Made by a program: the position numbers and the translations under genes. A stretch of DNA of 42,112 nucleotides, from assembly GCA_016934735.1 (NCBI GenBank), contig JAFGSG010000040.1, positions 1-42,112 of the forward strand. The letters run 5' to 3'. Below the pieces are notes generated by a model, which searched no databases, was not told the DNA's origin, and was given only the letters and a program-made list of their open reading frames with translations. The stretch is from Spirochaetota bacterium. GTDB taxonomy: Bacteria > Spirochaetota > UBA4802 > JAFGDQ01. Positions 33,640 through 41,933 of this stretch are shown piece after piece. Each line of letters starts with the position of its first letter. Position 1 is the first letter of the stretch.

Positions 33640-36348
33640 TTAATGGGCCTCATCCCAGTTTTTGCCTCTAGCTATATCTACAGTTGCAGGCACGTTCAGC
33701 TTTATAGCGCCTTCCATTTCTTTTCTGATTGTCTCAGTCATGATCTCTTTTTCGTTTTCCGGCACTTCAAATACAAGCTCGTCATGCACCTGTAAGATCA
33801 TCCTGGATTTATAATTGTTTTTATCCAATATTCTCTGAATGTTTATCATTGCGATCTTGATCATGTCCGCTGCAGTCCCCTGGATCGGAGTGTTTATGGC
33901 GACTCTTACAGCGCCTTCTTTGCGGAAATTGTTTTCGGAGCTTATATCCGGCACATAACGCTTCCGCCCGAGAAGCGTCTTTACAAAACCGTGTTCTTTG
34001 GCAAAGGCCACTGTGTCATCAATATATTTTTTGAATCCCGGATATGTCTCGAAATACTTTTTTATAAAGTCAGCTGCCTGGTGCATGTCAATGTCGGCCT
34101 GTTGTGAAAGCCCGAATGGGGATACGCCGTAAATCGTGGCAAAGTTGATAACCTTTGCCTGCCTGCGCATATCTGGTGTGACTGAATCGATAGATACGTT
34201 AAATACAGATGAAGCTGTGAGAGTGTGAATGTCGGTATTGTTCCTGAAGGCGTTGGTCATATTTGTATCGCCGGAAAAATGCGCAGCAAGCCTTAGTTCT
34301 ATTTGTGAATAGTCAGCGGATATTAGAATATGCCCTTCAGGCGCTACGAACGCACTCCGGATCTTTTTCCCGAACTCGTCCTTTATGGGGATATTCTGAA
34401 GATTCGGATTTGAAGAAGAAAGCCGTCCTGTTGCTGTTATGGTCTGATTATACGATGTGTGTATGCGCCCTGTTTTGGGCGAGATGATCAGCGGAAGTTT
34501 TTCAATGTATGTGTTCTTGAGCTTGGCAAGAGTTCTGTACGAGATCAAATGCTCAATGATTTCATGTCTGCCTTTAAGCTCCTCAAGCACGCGGATGTCA
34601 GTTGAGAATCCGGTTTTTGTTTTCCGTACCGGCTTTAAGCCGAGCTTGTCGAAAAGGATTGCAGCCAGCTCGCGTGTAGAATTAATGTTGAACTTCTGGC
34701 CGCCAAGATCGAATATTTTTTTTTCAACGCTATCCAGCATCTTCTGATTTTCGATGTTCAATTCAGCGAATCTGCGAATGTCGATTTTGACTCCATTCCA
34801 TTCCATAATGGCCAGGACAGAAACAAGAGGCATTTCAATATCATAAAAGAGTTTTTCAAGGCCTTCCAGTTTCAGCTTGTCAATAAATATATGATAAAGC
34901 CTGTATGCTATGTCTGCATCCTCGATAGCGTATTCCGCGACTTTTTCAACAGGAACTTCCGCTATTGAGAGCGCGTTTTTGCCTTTGCCCACAAGGTCCT
35001 CGTAATGAATGGTCTTGTAGCTAAGGTATTTTTGCGCAAGATCGTCCAGATTAACACGGCTTTCGGGATCAATTAAGTATGCTGCTATCATTGTATCGAA
35101 AAAAATATTTTTCAATTCAATTCCGGCGCTCTTAAGCACAAGGAGATCGTACTTGATGTTCTGCCCGATCTTTTTAATATTAACGTCCTCGAGCATGGGC
35201 TTTAGCGTTTTAAGAAGCCCGGCGCTGTCTATGTCTTCATTGTCGAACAGGCTACGGCTGTACACGGGAATGTACCATCCCTCGTTTTCATTTATAGATA
35301 GCGAGACGCCTACAAGCTCGGCTTCGATCGGCTCAAGAGAAGTTGTTTCTGTATCAACAGAGACTTCGCCGTGGCCGTAAATTTTATCTATTGCTTCTTT
35401 AAGCCCTTTTACATTTTTAATTGTAGTATAATTTTTTTTCTTTTCAGGTTTACTTTGTTTGCTTTTGGTTTTTTCTTCATTCGAGCCGGAAAAATCATCA
35501 GCAAGAGATTCCATTTCCATTTCCGTAAAATAATTCTTGGCACTCTCGGATTTCAATACAGGAGATTTCGCGTCTTTAAGATTAATTTCTATAGGAATAT
35601 TTGTTCGTATTGTGACAAGATCTTTGCTTAAATAGGCCATGTCCTTTTTATCCGATAAATAATCCCTGATTTTACCTTTGACCTGGCTAATATGCGCATA
35701 AATGCTGTCAAGAGTCTTGTATTCACTGATCAATTTAAGCGCTGTCTTTTCACCGACTCCGCCTACGCCGGGGATGTTGTCCGATGCGTCGCCCATTAGT
35801 GCCATGTAATCGATTACCTGCTCGGGAGGAAGGCCGACTTTTTCAATGATCTTTTCCCTGTCAATAAGCTCAAAATCCGTTATGCCTTTTTTACCGGCAT
35901 AAATCTTTACGTTTTCGTTGACAAGCTGATACGCATCCTTGTCGCCTGTAATGAGCACTACTTCAAGGTTATCGGATGCATATTTTGCAGCGACAGTGCC
36001 AAGCACATCATCCGCCTCATAATCGTCGTGTTCTACTATAGGTATGCTGAGCACGGAAAGCATGTGTTTTATTTCTTCGATCTGAGGCCGAAGGTCTTCG
36101 GGCATCTTCTGCCGCTTAGCTTTGTATTCCGGGTACATCCGGAATCTAAAAGACTTCACTGGCGGGTCAAATGCCGCAATGAGATAATCCGGCCGCTGGT
36201 CGTTTATGAGTTTAAGGAGTATTCTCGCGAAACCGAAAATCGCAGAAGTGTTCTGTCCTTTTGAATTACGCAAAGGATTATTGATAAATGCATAATATGC
36301 CCTGTAACACAGGGCATGGCCATCTATTACAAATAGTTTTTTTTTCAT
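33640..36348 (-). CDS. polA: DNA polymerase I
   Basis: This 902-residue protein has an N-terminal 5'-3' exonuclease (about 1-290, with EADDVLGT and GDASDNIPGVGGVGEKTA), a 3'-5' proofreading domain with all catalytic residues (Asp332, Glu334, Asp401, Tyr473, Asp477) and the polymerase domain (about 520-902, with DYSQIELRLAAH, RRQAKVINFATIYG and QVHDELVFEV). Many bacterial PolI enzymes lose the proofreading residues; this one keeps them. Function is Okazaki-fragment processing and repair. No Shine-Dalgarno site is visible before the ATG. Confidence 0.97.
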   Translation of the reverse strand: MKKKLFVIDGHALCYRAYYAFINNPLRNSKGQNTSAIFGFARILLKLINDQRPDYLIAAFDPPVKSFRFRMYPEYKAKRQKMPEDLRPQIEEIKHMLSVLSIPIVEHDDYEADDVLGTVAAKYASDNLEVVLITGDKDAYQLVNENVKIYAGKKGITDFELIDREKIIEKVGLPPEQVIDYMALMGDASDNIPGVGGVGEKTALKLISEYKTLDSIYAHISQVKGKIRDYLSDKKDMAYLSKDLVTIRTNIPIEINLKDAKSPVLKSESAKNYFTEMEMESLADDFSGSNEEKTKSKQSKPEKKKNYTTIKNVKGLKEAIDKIYGHGEVSVDTETTSLEPIEAELVGVSLSINENEGWYIPVYSRSLFDNEDIDSAGLLKTLKPMLEDVNIKKIGQNIKYDLLVLKSAGIELKNIFFDTMIAAYLIDPESRVNLDDLAQKYLSYKTIHYEDLVGKGKNALSIAEVPVEKVAEYAIEDADIAYRLYHIFIDKLKLEGLEKLFYDIEMPLVSVLAIMEWNGVKIDIRRFAELNIENQKMLDSVEKKIFDLGGQKFNINSTRELAAILFDKLGLKPVRKTKTGFSTDIRVLEELKGRHEIIEHLISYRTLAKLKNTYIEKLPLIISPKTGRIHTSYNQTITATGRLSSSNPNLQNIPIKDEFGKKIRSAFVAPEGHILISADYSQIELRLAAHFSGDTNMTNAFRNNTDIHTLTASSVFNVSIDSVTPDMRRQAKVINFATIYGVSPFGLSQQADIDMHQAADFIKKYFETYPGFKKYIDDTVAFAKEHGFVKTLLGRKRYVPDISSENNFRKEGAVRVAINTPIQGTAADMIKIAMINIQRILDKNNYKSRMILQVHDELVFEVPENEKEIMTETIRKEMEGAIKLNVPATVDIARGKNWDEAH

Positions 36349-36380
36349 AGCAGGAGTCGACCCGGTTTGCTGATTTTTAT

Positions 36381-36386
36381 ATTATA
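36381..36386 (-). promoter_or_regulatory. Candidate -10 box for polA
   Basis: On the - strand a perfect TATAAT lies 33 bases before the polA start codon. No good -35 is found 16-18 bases upstream. Confidence 0.3.
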
Positions 36387-36514
36387 ATAATGAAGGTTAT
36401 TCTTATGTCCTGATAATAATTAATCAAGCTTATTTGGAAAAGGCTCAGGAATTTTAAATTTATCAAATAAAAAATTCTTGATTTATTAAATATTAAAATA
36501 CAAGGTGTCATGCA

Positions 36515-36520
36515 TATAAT
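36515..36520 (+). promoter_or_regulatory. Candidate -10 box for the 36551 gene
   Basis: A perfect TATAAT with TG four bases upstream lies about 30 bases before the TTG start. Transcription would begin near 36527, which argues against the GTG at 36530 as start codon. No clear -35 is visible. Confidence 0.3.
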
Positions 36521-36550
36521 ATATTTTTAGTGAAAAAATGGGTGGGCATT

Positions 36551-36838
36551 TTGGAAAGAATAGATGATATCGTAGCGACCTTAACTCCCGAAGAAAGAGA
36601 GATTCATCGTGATCTCATTGAAGAATGCAGACAGAGAGAAACTACGGTTCTGGAAATAGGAAAGACTCTGCGTGAAAACATTGAAAAATTAACCGAAATT
36701 TCTCTCAGGATTCTTCTTGATTTCGATAAATTTTATAAACTCACTTTAGAGTTGAATGAAACATGTAAAAATGTCAAGGGCAGTCTTTTAAAAGATTCCA
36801 TTGCTTTGATCCCTGAAGAAAATTTTTATCATGCATAA
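36551..36838 (+). CDS. Coiled-coil small protein of unknown function
   Basis: This 95-residue, charged, helical protein (MERIDDIVATLTPEEREIH... with ECRQRETTVLEIGKTLREN) has coiled-coil character over most of its length and no recognised domain. The start is uncertain: TTG 36551 follows GGGTGGG, while GTG 36530 would add seven residues but lacks a ribosome site. It lies 97 bases before an AAA ATPase on the same strand and may be its partner. Confidence 0.6.
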   Translation: MERIDDIVATLTPEEREIHRDLIEECRQRETTVLEIGKTLRENIEKLTEISLRILLDFDKFYKLTLELNETCKNVKGSLLKDSIALIPEENFYHA

Positions 36839-36935
36839 CCTCCCGGTGTTATCAATTTGCTGATTTTTTCGCCCGGCACAAATAATCATTATACCGTACT
36901 GAAACATTATTAATCCATTGCAATGAAAAAATAAT

Positions 36936-38204
36936 ATGGAAAACAGCCAGAAAAGCGAATTGATTTCCTTCAATCAGATGAAGGACACGCTTGCGCATGA
37001 GATTGCCGCCCTAATCGACAAAAGAAAGAAAGACGCAATTATACCTCCGTCCGTTTCTTATGAACAGGGCAAAACCAGAATTTCATTCTCCCTCCCGTAC
37101 ATAAACGACAGTCTCCTTGTCGCTTTTGTTGAGATAATTAAAAATCATTTAAACAATATCAGAGTTCATCATTTTGAGAACGGGTACTACGCTTTTCAGG
37201 CGCTGAATAATAATCTATTTAAAACAGATAATATTCTGGATAATATCAAGATAGAATTATCCGGCATTACAACCAATTTTAAGCTGGATATTACAAAGAA
37301 AGGGAATCTCGCTCAGGAGGAGTTAAACCTCGCGCTGGAGCTATTTAAGGCAGCATTTTCAGCAGTAAAGGATGATCCTGTTCTGCGTTTAAGCAGGGTA
37401 GGAGCATCTGTGATCACCGGGAATGAAGGTCTTGACTGGTCTTACATAGCCGGTTACGAAGAGGTTAAGAAGAACATCAAAGAAACGATTATTCTGCCTT
37501 TACAGAATCCTGCTGTTTACGATTCAATAGCGAAGCTTACCCGCGTGTCTTTTGAATCGAACAGGCCGAAAGCTATTCTCTTCGAAGGCCCGCCCGGCGT
37601 GGGCAAAACAACTGCAGCACGCATAATTGCAGGAGAAGTGAAAGTCCCCCTTGTGTACGTACCGATCGAGTCGATCATGTCAAAGTGGTACGGCCAGTCG
37701 TCGCAGAATCTTGCTTCAATTTTTGATGCATGCGAGGACCTTGGAGGCGCTATTCTTTTTCTGGACGAGATAGACTCGCTCGCTGGTTCGCGCGATGACA
37801 ATATGTTCGAAGCAACAAGGCGCGTGCTTTCTGTTCTTTTAAGAAGGCTGGACGGTATTGATTCCATTACTAACACAGTGACTATAGGAGCTACCAACAG
37901 GAAGAACGACCTTGACCATGCCCTGATCAGCAGGTTTGACCAGTCTATTCATTTCCCCCTGCCTAACGAAAAGGAGCGCGCTGCTATATTCTCGAATTAT
38001 GCAAGGCATTTAACAAATGAAGATCTCACGGTCATTGCAAAAAATTCAGGGGATCTTTCGGGAAGGAACATTAAGGATGTGTGTGAATTTGCAGAAAGAA
38101 GATGGGCGCGTAAACTTATAATTAAAAAGCTCGATCCTTCTCCTCCGCCTGTCGAGTATTACAGGTATTCGGTAAGATACTGGATGGACGGGAATAAGGT
38201 GTGA
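36936..38204 (+). CDS. AAA ATPase of the Vps4/katanin-like kind
   Basis: This 422-residue protein has a unique N-terminal region (about 1-165) and one AAA module: Walker A GPPGVGKTT (218-226), pore loop SKWYGQS (249-255), Walker B ILFLDEID (273-280) and a second-region arginine near 333 (ISRFDQ). The pore loop wording is that of the meiotic-clade ATPases (Vps4, katanin, spastin) rather than FtsH, and there is no protease domain. It probably threads or disassembles a protein partner chosen by the N-terminal region. No strong ribosome site is seen; it may be co-transcribed with the small coiled-coil gene. Confidence 0.85.
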   Translation: MENSQKSELISFNQMKDTLAHEIAALIDKRKKDAIIPPSVSYEQGKTRISFSLPYINDSLLVAFVEIIKNHLNNIRVHHFENGYYAFQALNNNLFKTDNILDNIKIELSGITTNFKLDITKKGNLAQEELNLALELFKAAFSAVKDDPVLRLSRVGASVITGNEGLDWSYIAGYEEVKKNIKETIILPLQNPAVYDSIAKLTRVSFESNRPKAILFEGPPGVGKTTAARIIAGEVKVPLVYVPIESIMSKWYGQSSQNLASIFDACEDLGGAILFLDEIDSLAGSRDDNMFEATRRVLSVLLRRLDGIDSITNTVTIGATNRKNDLDHALISRFDQSIHFPLPNEKERAAIFSNYARHLTNEDLTVIAKNSGDLSGRNIKDVCEFAERRWARKLIIKKLDPSPPPVEYYRYSVRYWMDGNKV

Positions 38205-38261
38205 ATTTCTATATTTATGCCCTCTCCACGAAGGACACTTATTGCCAATTAAGTATTTTTT

Positions 38262-38678
38262 TCAATCGGGGCGAGCGGAGTATGTTTCCTCTCCATTATT
38301 ATAATCGCTTAAAGCAATAATAAATACAACATCAAATAAGCAGATAGCTGATCTTAAAATTATAAAAAAATAGTCAGCTCCTGTCCGGCCGGATTTATAA
38401 AACAAAAAATTAATAATAAATACAAGGGAATATGCAAGATGTATATCCATTAAGAAAAGCTGTATCTTTCTGTTAATATTTTTTTTAAAATACAGATTTA
38501 TAATTTGAAGCGTCAGCAGAACAGATAAAATGATTCCTGCTGCAATTGAAATAAATTTTCCATAAGCTATTAAAAGCAGAAACATTAGATATATTATTTC
38601 AAAAAAGAAAACTATATTGAAATACGATGCATAAATGAAAAATTGTTTTCTAATTATATTCAGTGTCGATGTTAACAT
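38262..38678 (-). CDS. Small membrane protein of unknown function
   Basis: This 138-residue protein has four hydrophobic segments (about 20-40, 44-64, 79-95, 103-126) and Lys/Arg-rich ends. It has no recognised domain. A good - strand promoter lies about 35 bases upstream (38714-38741). It stands alone between two + strand genes. Confidence 0.6.
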   Translation of the reverse strand: MLTSTLNIIRKQFFIYASYFNIVFFFEIIYLMFLLLIAYGKFISIAAGIILSVLLTLQIINLYFKKNINRKIQLFLMDIHLAYSLVFIINFLFYKSGRTGADYFFIILRSAICLFDVVFIIALSDYNNGEETYSARPD

Positions 38679-38713
38679 TGCTGCAGATCTTCCCGGAAGA
38701 AATTTACTTTACA

Positions 38714-38741
38714 AATATAGTGAAAAAGATTTATAAGTCAA
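38714..38741 (-). promoter_or_regulatory. Candidate promoter for the 38262-38678 gene
   Basis: On the - strand TTGACT (38736-38741) and TATATT (38714-38719) are separated by 16 bases; each matches consensus at five of six positions. A second TTGACA lies just upstream. Confidence 0.45.
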
Positions 38742-38868
38742 GTGTCAAAATATTAAATGAAAGATAATTCTCAGCAATTAAAATTGAATTATATGGATAA
38801 AGAACCGGTTGATCTAAAATAGATGATTTTGAAAATCTGCCTTAAACAAGTTTAAGTAAATATGGCTT

Positions 38869-38874
38869 TATAAT
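38869..38874 (+). promoter_or_regulatory. Candidate -10 box for adk
   Basis: A perfect TATAAT lies about 30 bases before the adk ATG. A palindrome CTTAAAC-AA-GTTTAAG (38841-38856) covers the -35 position and could be an operator. Confidence 0.35.
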
Positions 38875-38902
38875 TAAAATAAACATTTAACGGAGAACTT
38901 TT

Positions 38903-39595
38903 ATGAACGTTTTGATATTCGGACCAAACGGCAGCGGCAAGGGTACGCAGGGCGCTATCGTACAAAAAAAGTATAATGTCACTCATGTTGAATCAGGAGT
39001 TATTTTCAGGGATAATATTAAAAAGGGCACTGAGCTTGGAAAAAAAGCCAAGGCCTATATTGACAAGGGAGACCTGGTGCCTGATGACATCACTATTCCC
39101 ATGATTCTCAACAGGCTGAAAGAAAACGACTGCAAAAACGGCTGGCTCCTGGACGGCTTCCCTAGAAACGGAGAGCAGGCAAAAGCGCTGAATAAGGCTT
39201 TATCGGATGCAGGCATTAAGCTTGATTTTGTTATAGAGATACTCCTGGACAGGGAAATAGCTAAGCAGAGAATAATGGGAAGACGCATCTGTGAAAAAGA
39301 CGGGAACCATCCGAATCACGTGTTTATTGACGCCATCAAGCCAGCAGAGAAAGACGGGAAACAGGTATGCCGCGTCTGCGGCGGAGCGCTTTCCGCAAGG
39401 GCTGACGATCAGGACGAGAATGCTATCAAAAAACGCCATGATATATATTACGATGAAAAGAACGGGACGCTGGCGTCAGTTATCTTTTTTAAAGAGCTAT
39501 CAAAGAAGAACAACGGTGTTCCCGTAATTATTGAACTCGACGGCACTGCGGACATAAAAACAGTAAGCGACGAGCTGATGAAGAAACTGCAATAA
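38903..39595 (+). CDS. adk: Adenylate kinase with a Cys/His-containing LID
   Basis: This 230-residue enzyme (AMP + ATP = 2 ADP) has the P-loop GPNGSGKGT (7-15), the AMP-site DGFPRN (84-89) and a long LID with Cys130, His135/His138 and CRVC (156-159), which likely binds zinc. GGAG precedes the ATG. The family type is common in deltaproteobacteria. The last 60 codons recur downstream as a diverged fragment (40394-40578). A terminator follows. Confidence 0.95.
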   Translation: MNVLIFGPNGSGKGTQGAIVQKKYNVTHVESGVIFRDNIKKGTELGKKAKAYIDKGDLVPDDITIPMILNRLKENDCKNGWLLDGFPRNGEQAKALNKALSDAGIKLDFVIEILLDREIAKQRIMGRRICEKDGNHPNHVFIDAIKPAEKDGKQVCRVCGGALSARADDQDENAIKKRHDIYYDEKNGTLASVIFFKELSKKNNGVPVIIELDGTADIKTVSDELMKKLQ

Positions 39596-39620
39596 AGAGT
39601 ATTTTAATATTATGTATTTT

Positions 39621-39648
39621 AAAAAGAGGCCGTATGGTCTCTTTTTTT
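39621..39648 (+). terminator. Rho-independent terminator after adk
   Basis: AAAAAGAGGCC pairs with GGTCTCTTTTT (one G-T pair) across a GTAT loop and ends in seven T. It directly follows adk. Confidence 0.85.
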
Positions 39649-39746
39649 AATTGTTTCAATATATAAATATTATTGTTGATTTTTAAAATGTTTAATATAT
39701 TTTTAATGTTCAGTGTAATAAAAAACAAAATTGGAAGAAATTGTTT

Positions 39747-39965
39747 ATGGAGAGATTGCATATTCGTACAAAAATCAATAAAGACGGACATTTAAAGATT
39801 GATATGCCTACTTCGCTAAAGGAGGGGGATGTGGAGGTATTATTGATAATTGAAAGTGAAAAAAATATAAAAAAGAAATATAATTTTTCTGATATAGCCG
39901 GTAAATTATCATGGAAAGGTAATGCATTAGAAATTCAGAAAGAACTAAGAAATGAATGGCAATAG
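39747..39965 (+). CDS. Antitoxin of a VapBC-like pair
   Basis: This 72-residue protein begins MERLHIRTKINKDGHLKIDMP, a strand-rich start like AbrB/DUF2281-type antitoxins, and ends in a charged helix. ATG 39747 is chosen over a TTG two codons earlier; GGAAG precedes it. It overlaps the PIN toxin by 14 bases. The N-terminal part should bind DNA and autoregulate, the C-terminal part cap the toxin. Confidence 0.75.
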   Translation: MERLHIRTKINKDGHLKIDMPTSLKEGDVEVLLIIESEKNIKKKYNFSDIAGKLSWKGNALEIQKELRNEWQ

Positions 39966-40329
39966 ATATATATTAGACACAAATGCCATAATCGCATTAC
40001 TTAATGGAGAACCTGCACTCATAGAGCTCGCTAATAAGGCAGAATGGATAGCTATCTCCATTATTTCTTATCTTGAATTTCTTTCGTTTCCGAATTTATA
40101 CGACACGGATAGAATACTTTTCAATAAATTTGCGGAACGCGTTGCACTTATTGATTTGCATAAAGATGATGAAAATTTGATCAACATGATAATTGAATTC
40201 CGAAACAAATATAAAATAAAATTGCCGGATTCCATAATTATTTCAACAGCATATTGTAATAAAGCGAAACTTGTTACAGCAGATAAAGAATTGTCAAAAT
40301 TTAAAGAGGTGTCTGTTATTTCTTTTTGA
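39952..40329 (+). CDS. vapC: PIN-domain toxin (VapC-like)
   Basis: This 125-residue PIN ribonuclease has the acidic set: Asp in YILDTNAIIALLNG, Glu in ISYLEFLSFP, Asp in KLPDSIIISTA and Asp in LVTADKELSKF. It is translated with its antitoxin. VapC toxins cleave tRNA or rRNA. The pair lies between adk and a second copy of the adk 3' end. Confidence 0.85.
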   Translation: MNGNRYILDTNAIIALLNGEPALIELANKAEWIAISIISYLEFLSFPNLYDTDRILFNKFAERVALIDLHKDDENLINMIIEFRNKYKIKLPDSIIISTAYCNKAKLVTADKELSKFKEVSVISF

Positions 40330-40393
40330 TATAAAGTTTTATCCGGGCTTATTATCTACTCTGGCGATTTTATTTTAATAATTTGTTACAGTT

Positions 40394-40578
40394 AGGACGA
40401 GGGAGCGATTAAAAAACGCCACGATATATATTACGACACAAAGAACGGGACGCTTGCGTCAGTTATCTTTTTTAAAGAGCTCTCAAAAAAGAACAATGGC
40501 GTTCCGGCAATTATTGAACTCGACTGCACTGCGGATATAAAAACAGTAAGCGACGAGCTGATGGGGCAGTTGAAGTAA
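40394..40578 (+). pseudogene. Diverged second copy of the 3' end of adk
   Basis: These 185 bases align without gaps to adk 39411-39595 (residues 171-230 and stop). Of 60 codons, 53 encode the same residue, and 12 of the 19 codon differences are silent. An in-frame TAG (40393-40395) lies just before the homology, so it cannot be a complete gene. The excess of silent changes says it came from a working but diverged adk, not from a recent local duplication. The rest of the 348-base gap (40330-40677) shows no gene, only a weak promoter candidate near 40618-40645. Confidence 0.85.
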
Positions 40579-40677
40579 AAGCAGATTTGGTAATTTTAAA
40601 AATAAAAAAATTATTTGTTGCATTTGTTTGTTATACTAATATCATAATATTTAGTTCATTAATTGAGGTAGTACAAA

Positions 40678-40911
40678 ATGGAACCTAATATAATTATCTC
40701 TGATCCAAATATTATGATGGGAAAACCAATCATCGCTAATACACGTATTACAGTTGAAATTGTTCTGGAAAAGCTTGCTGAAGGCGAATCGATTGAACAG
40801 ATTTTGGAATCATATCCGCACTTAAACCGCGAATCAATTCTTGCCGCTCTTTCATTTGCCGCTAAGGCTTTAAAAGCTGACGTTATTTATCCTGTAACAA
40901 TTGAAAAATGA
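40678..40911 (+). CDS. DUF433 antitoxin-like protein
   Basis: This 77-residue protein has the DUF433 wording SDPNIMMGKPIIANTRITVE, then a helix-turn-helix-like EGESIEQILESYPHL. DUF433 proteins pair with DUF5615 PIN-like proteins as toxin-antitoxin modules. GAGG lies upstream of the ATG, and the stop overlaps the next start (ATGA). Confidence 0.88.
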   Translation: MEPNIIISDPNIMMGKPIIANTRITVEIVLEKLAEGESIEQILESYPHLNRESILAALSFAAKALKADVIYPVTIEK

Positions 40912-41273
40912 ATCTGATATTAGATGAAAATGTTGATCGTCCAATTTTTGATCAGTTATCCCTTGACGGTCATTCAATTTGGTATATTTTTGATTCGTTT
41001 AAGGGATTAACTGATGATAAGGTATTAGAGCTTGCCAATAATAAAGAAGCACTACTGATTACGCTTGATAAAGATTTCGGAGAGTTGGTATTTCAGAAAA
41101 AATTGATAACTTCCGGCATTTTACTTCTGCGTCTTTCAGGAATACCTAACAGAGAAAAGGCGCTAATAGTTTCTTCTGCATTAAAAAAATATTCAGAAAA
41201 ATTATTTAACTCATTTTCTGTTTTAACACCTAAATCCATCAGGATTAGAAATATATATTTTTTCAATAAATAA
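40908..41273 (+). CDS. DUF5615 PIN-like toxin
   Basis: This 121-residue protein has LDENVDRP (5-12) and ITLDKDFGELVF, the acidic elements of the DUF5615 branch of PIN-like nucleases. It overlaps DUF433 by 4 bases. Probable ribonuclease toxin; the target is unknown. A small palindrome ACAATA-A-TATTGT (41286-41298) follows the gene. Confidence 0.87.
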   Translation: MNLILDENVDRPIFDQLSLDGHSIWYIFDSFKGLTDDKVLELANNKEALLITLDKDFGELVFQKKLITSGILLLRLSGIPNREKALIVSSALKKYSEKLFNSFSVLTPKSIRIRNIYFFNK

Positions 41274-41431
41274 TTGTAAAACACCACAATAATATTGTTG
41301 TTGATTTTTTGGATAAATCTATTACCTTGCAATTTGAAATTGCCTTGTGATATTTGCGGTTCGGTACTTTCTGAGGAAAAAACAATATAGAGTTTATGCG
41401 AAAAAGCAACTAATGTTTTTCAAATCAATTT

Positions 41432-41932
41432 ATGGAAAAGACAATCGATGTCATAAATAGGCTTCTGAAAGAGGGCCTGATTATCAATTATGCTGTTGGC
41501 GGCGGGATTGGTGCTCTTTTTTACATTGAACCGTTCGCGACATTTCACCTTGATATTTTTATAATTTTCCCTAAATCTTCAGGGATTCTTATCTCTCTTT
41601 CTCCAATATACAACTGGCTTGATCAACAAGGTTACAAAACAAAGAAAGAACAGGTAATTATCGAGGGCATTCCGGTTCAATTTATTCCGGTTTATAATGA
41701 TCTTATTAGAGAGAGTGTCCAAAATTCTGTGCAAAAAAATTATAGTGGCAGCAAAATAAATGTGCTGCTCCCGGAATATCTTATTGCTATTATGGTTCAA
41801 ACATTCCGTTCTAAAGATAAAGAGCGTATTATAAGAATGATGAATGAATCTGAAATTGATAAGAAATTCCTCGATAAAATTCTTAGTAAATATAATCTTA
41901 AAAGTATTTTTGATAGTCTTATTGGGCACTGA
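41432..41932 (+). CDS. Nucleotidyltransferase of the AbiEii-like kind, HxD in place of DxD
   Basis: This 166-residue protein shows the nucleotidyltransferase start YAVGGGIGALFYIEPFATF followed by HLDIF, where relatives usually have a DxD metal motif. One base (CAC for GAC) would restore it. The C-terminal part is helical. Related proteins are toxins or phage-defence effectors that add nucleotides to tRNA. No ribosome site is clear. The stop is one base from the next small gene, which may be its antitoxin. Confidence 0.7.
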   Translation: MEKTIDVINRLLKEGLIINYAVGGGIGALFYIEPFATFHLDIFIIFPKSSGILISLSPIYNWLDQQGYKTKKEQVIIEGIPVQFIPVYNDLIRESVQNSVQKNYSGSKINVLLPEYLIAIMVQTFRSKDKERIIRMMNESEIDKKFLDKILSKYNLKSIFDSLIGH

Positions 41933-41933
41933 T

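Noticed and set aside
40394..40578. Reading the adk-like stretch as a separate small gene
   Set aside because: An in-frame TAG lies immediately upstream and the only in-frame ATG is near the end; it is a fragment.
39655..41310. Shared ATTGTTGATTTTT wording before the VapBC pair and before the nucleotidyltransferase gene
   Set aside because: Short and AT-rich in an AT-rich region; chance is a sufficient explanation without a genome-wide count.
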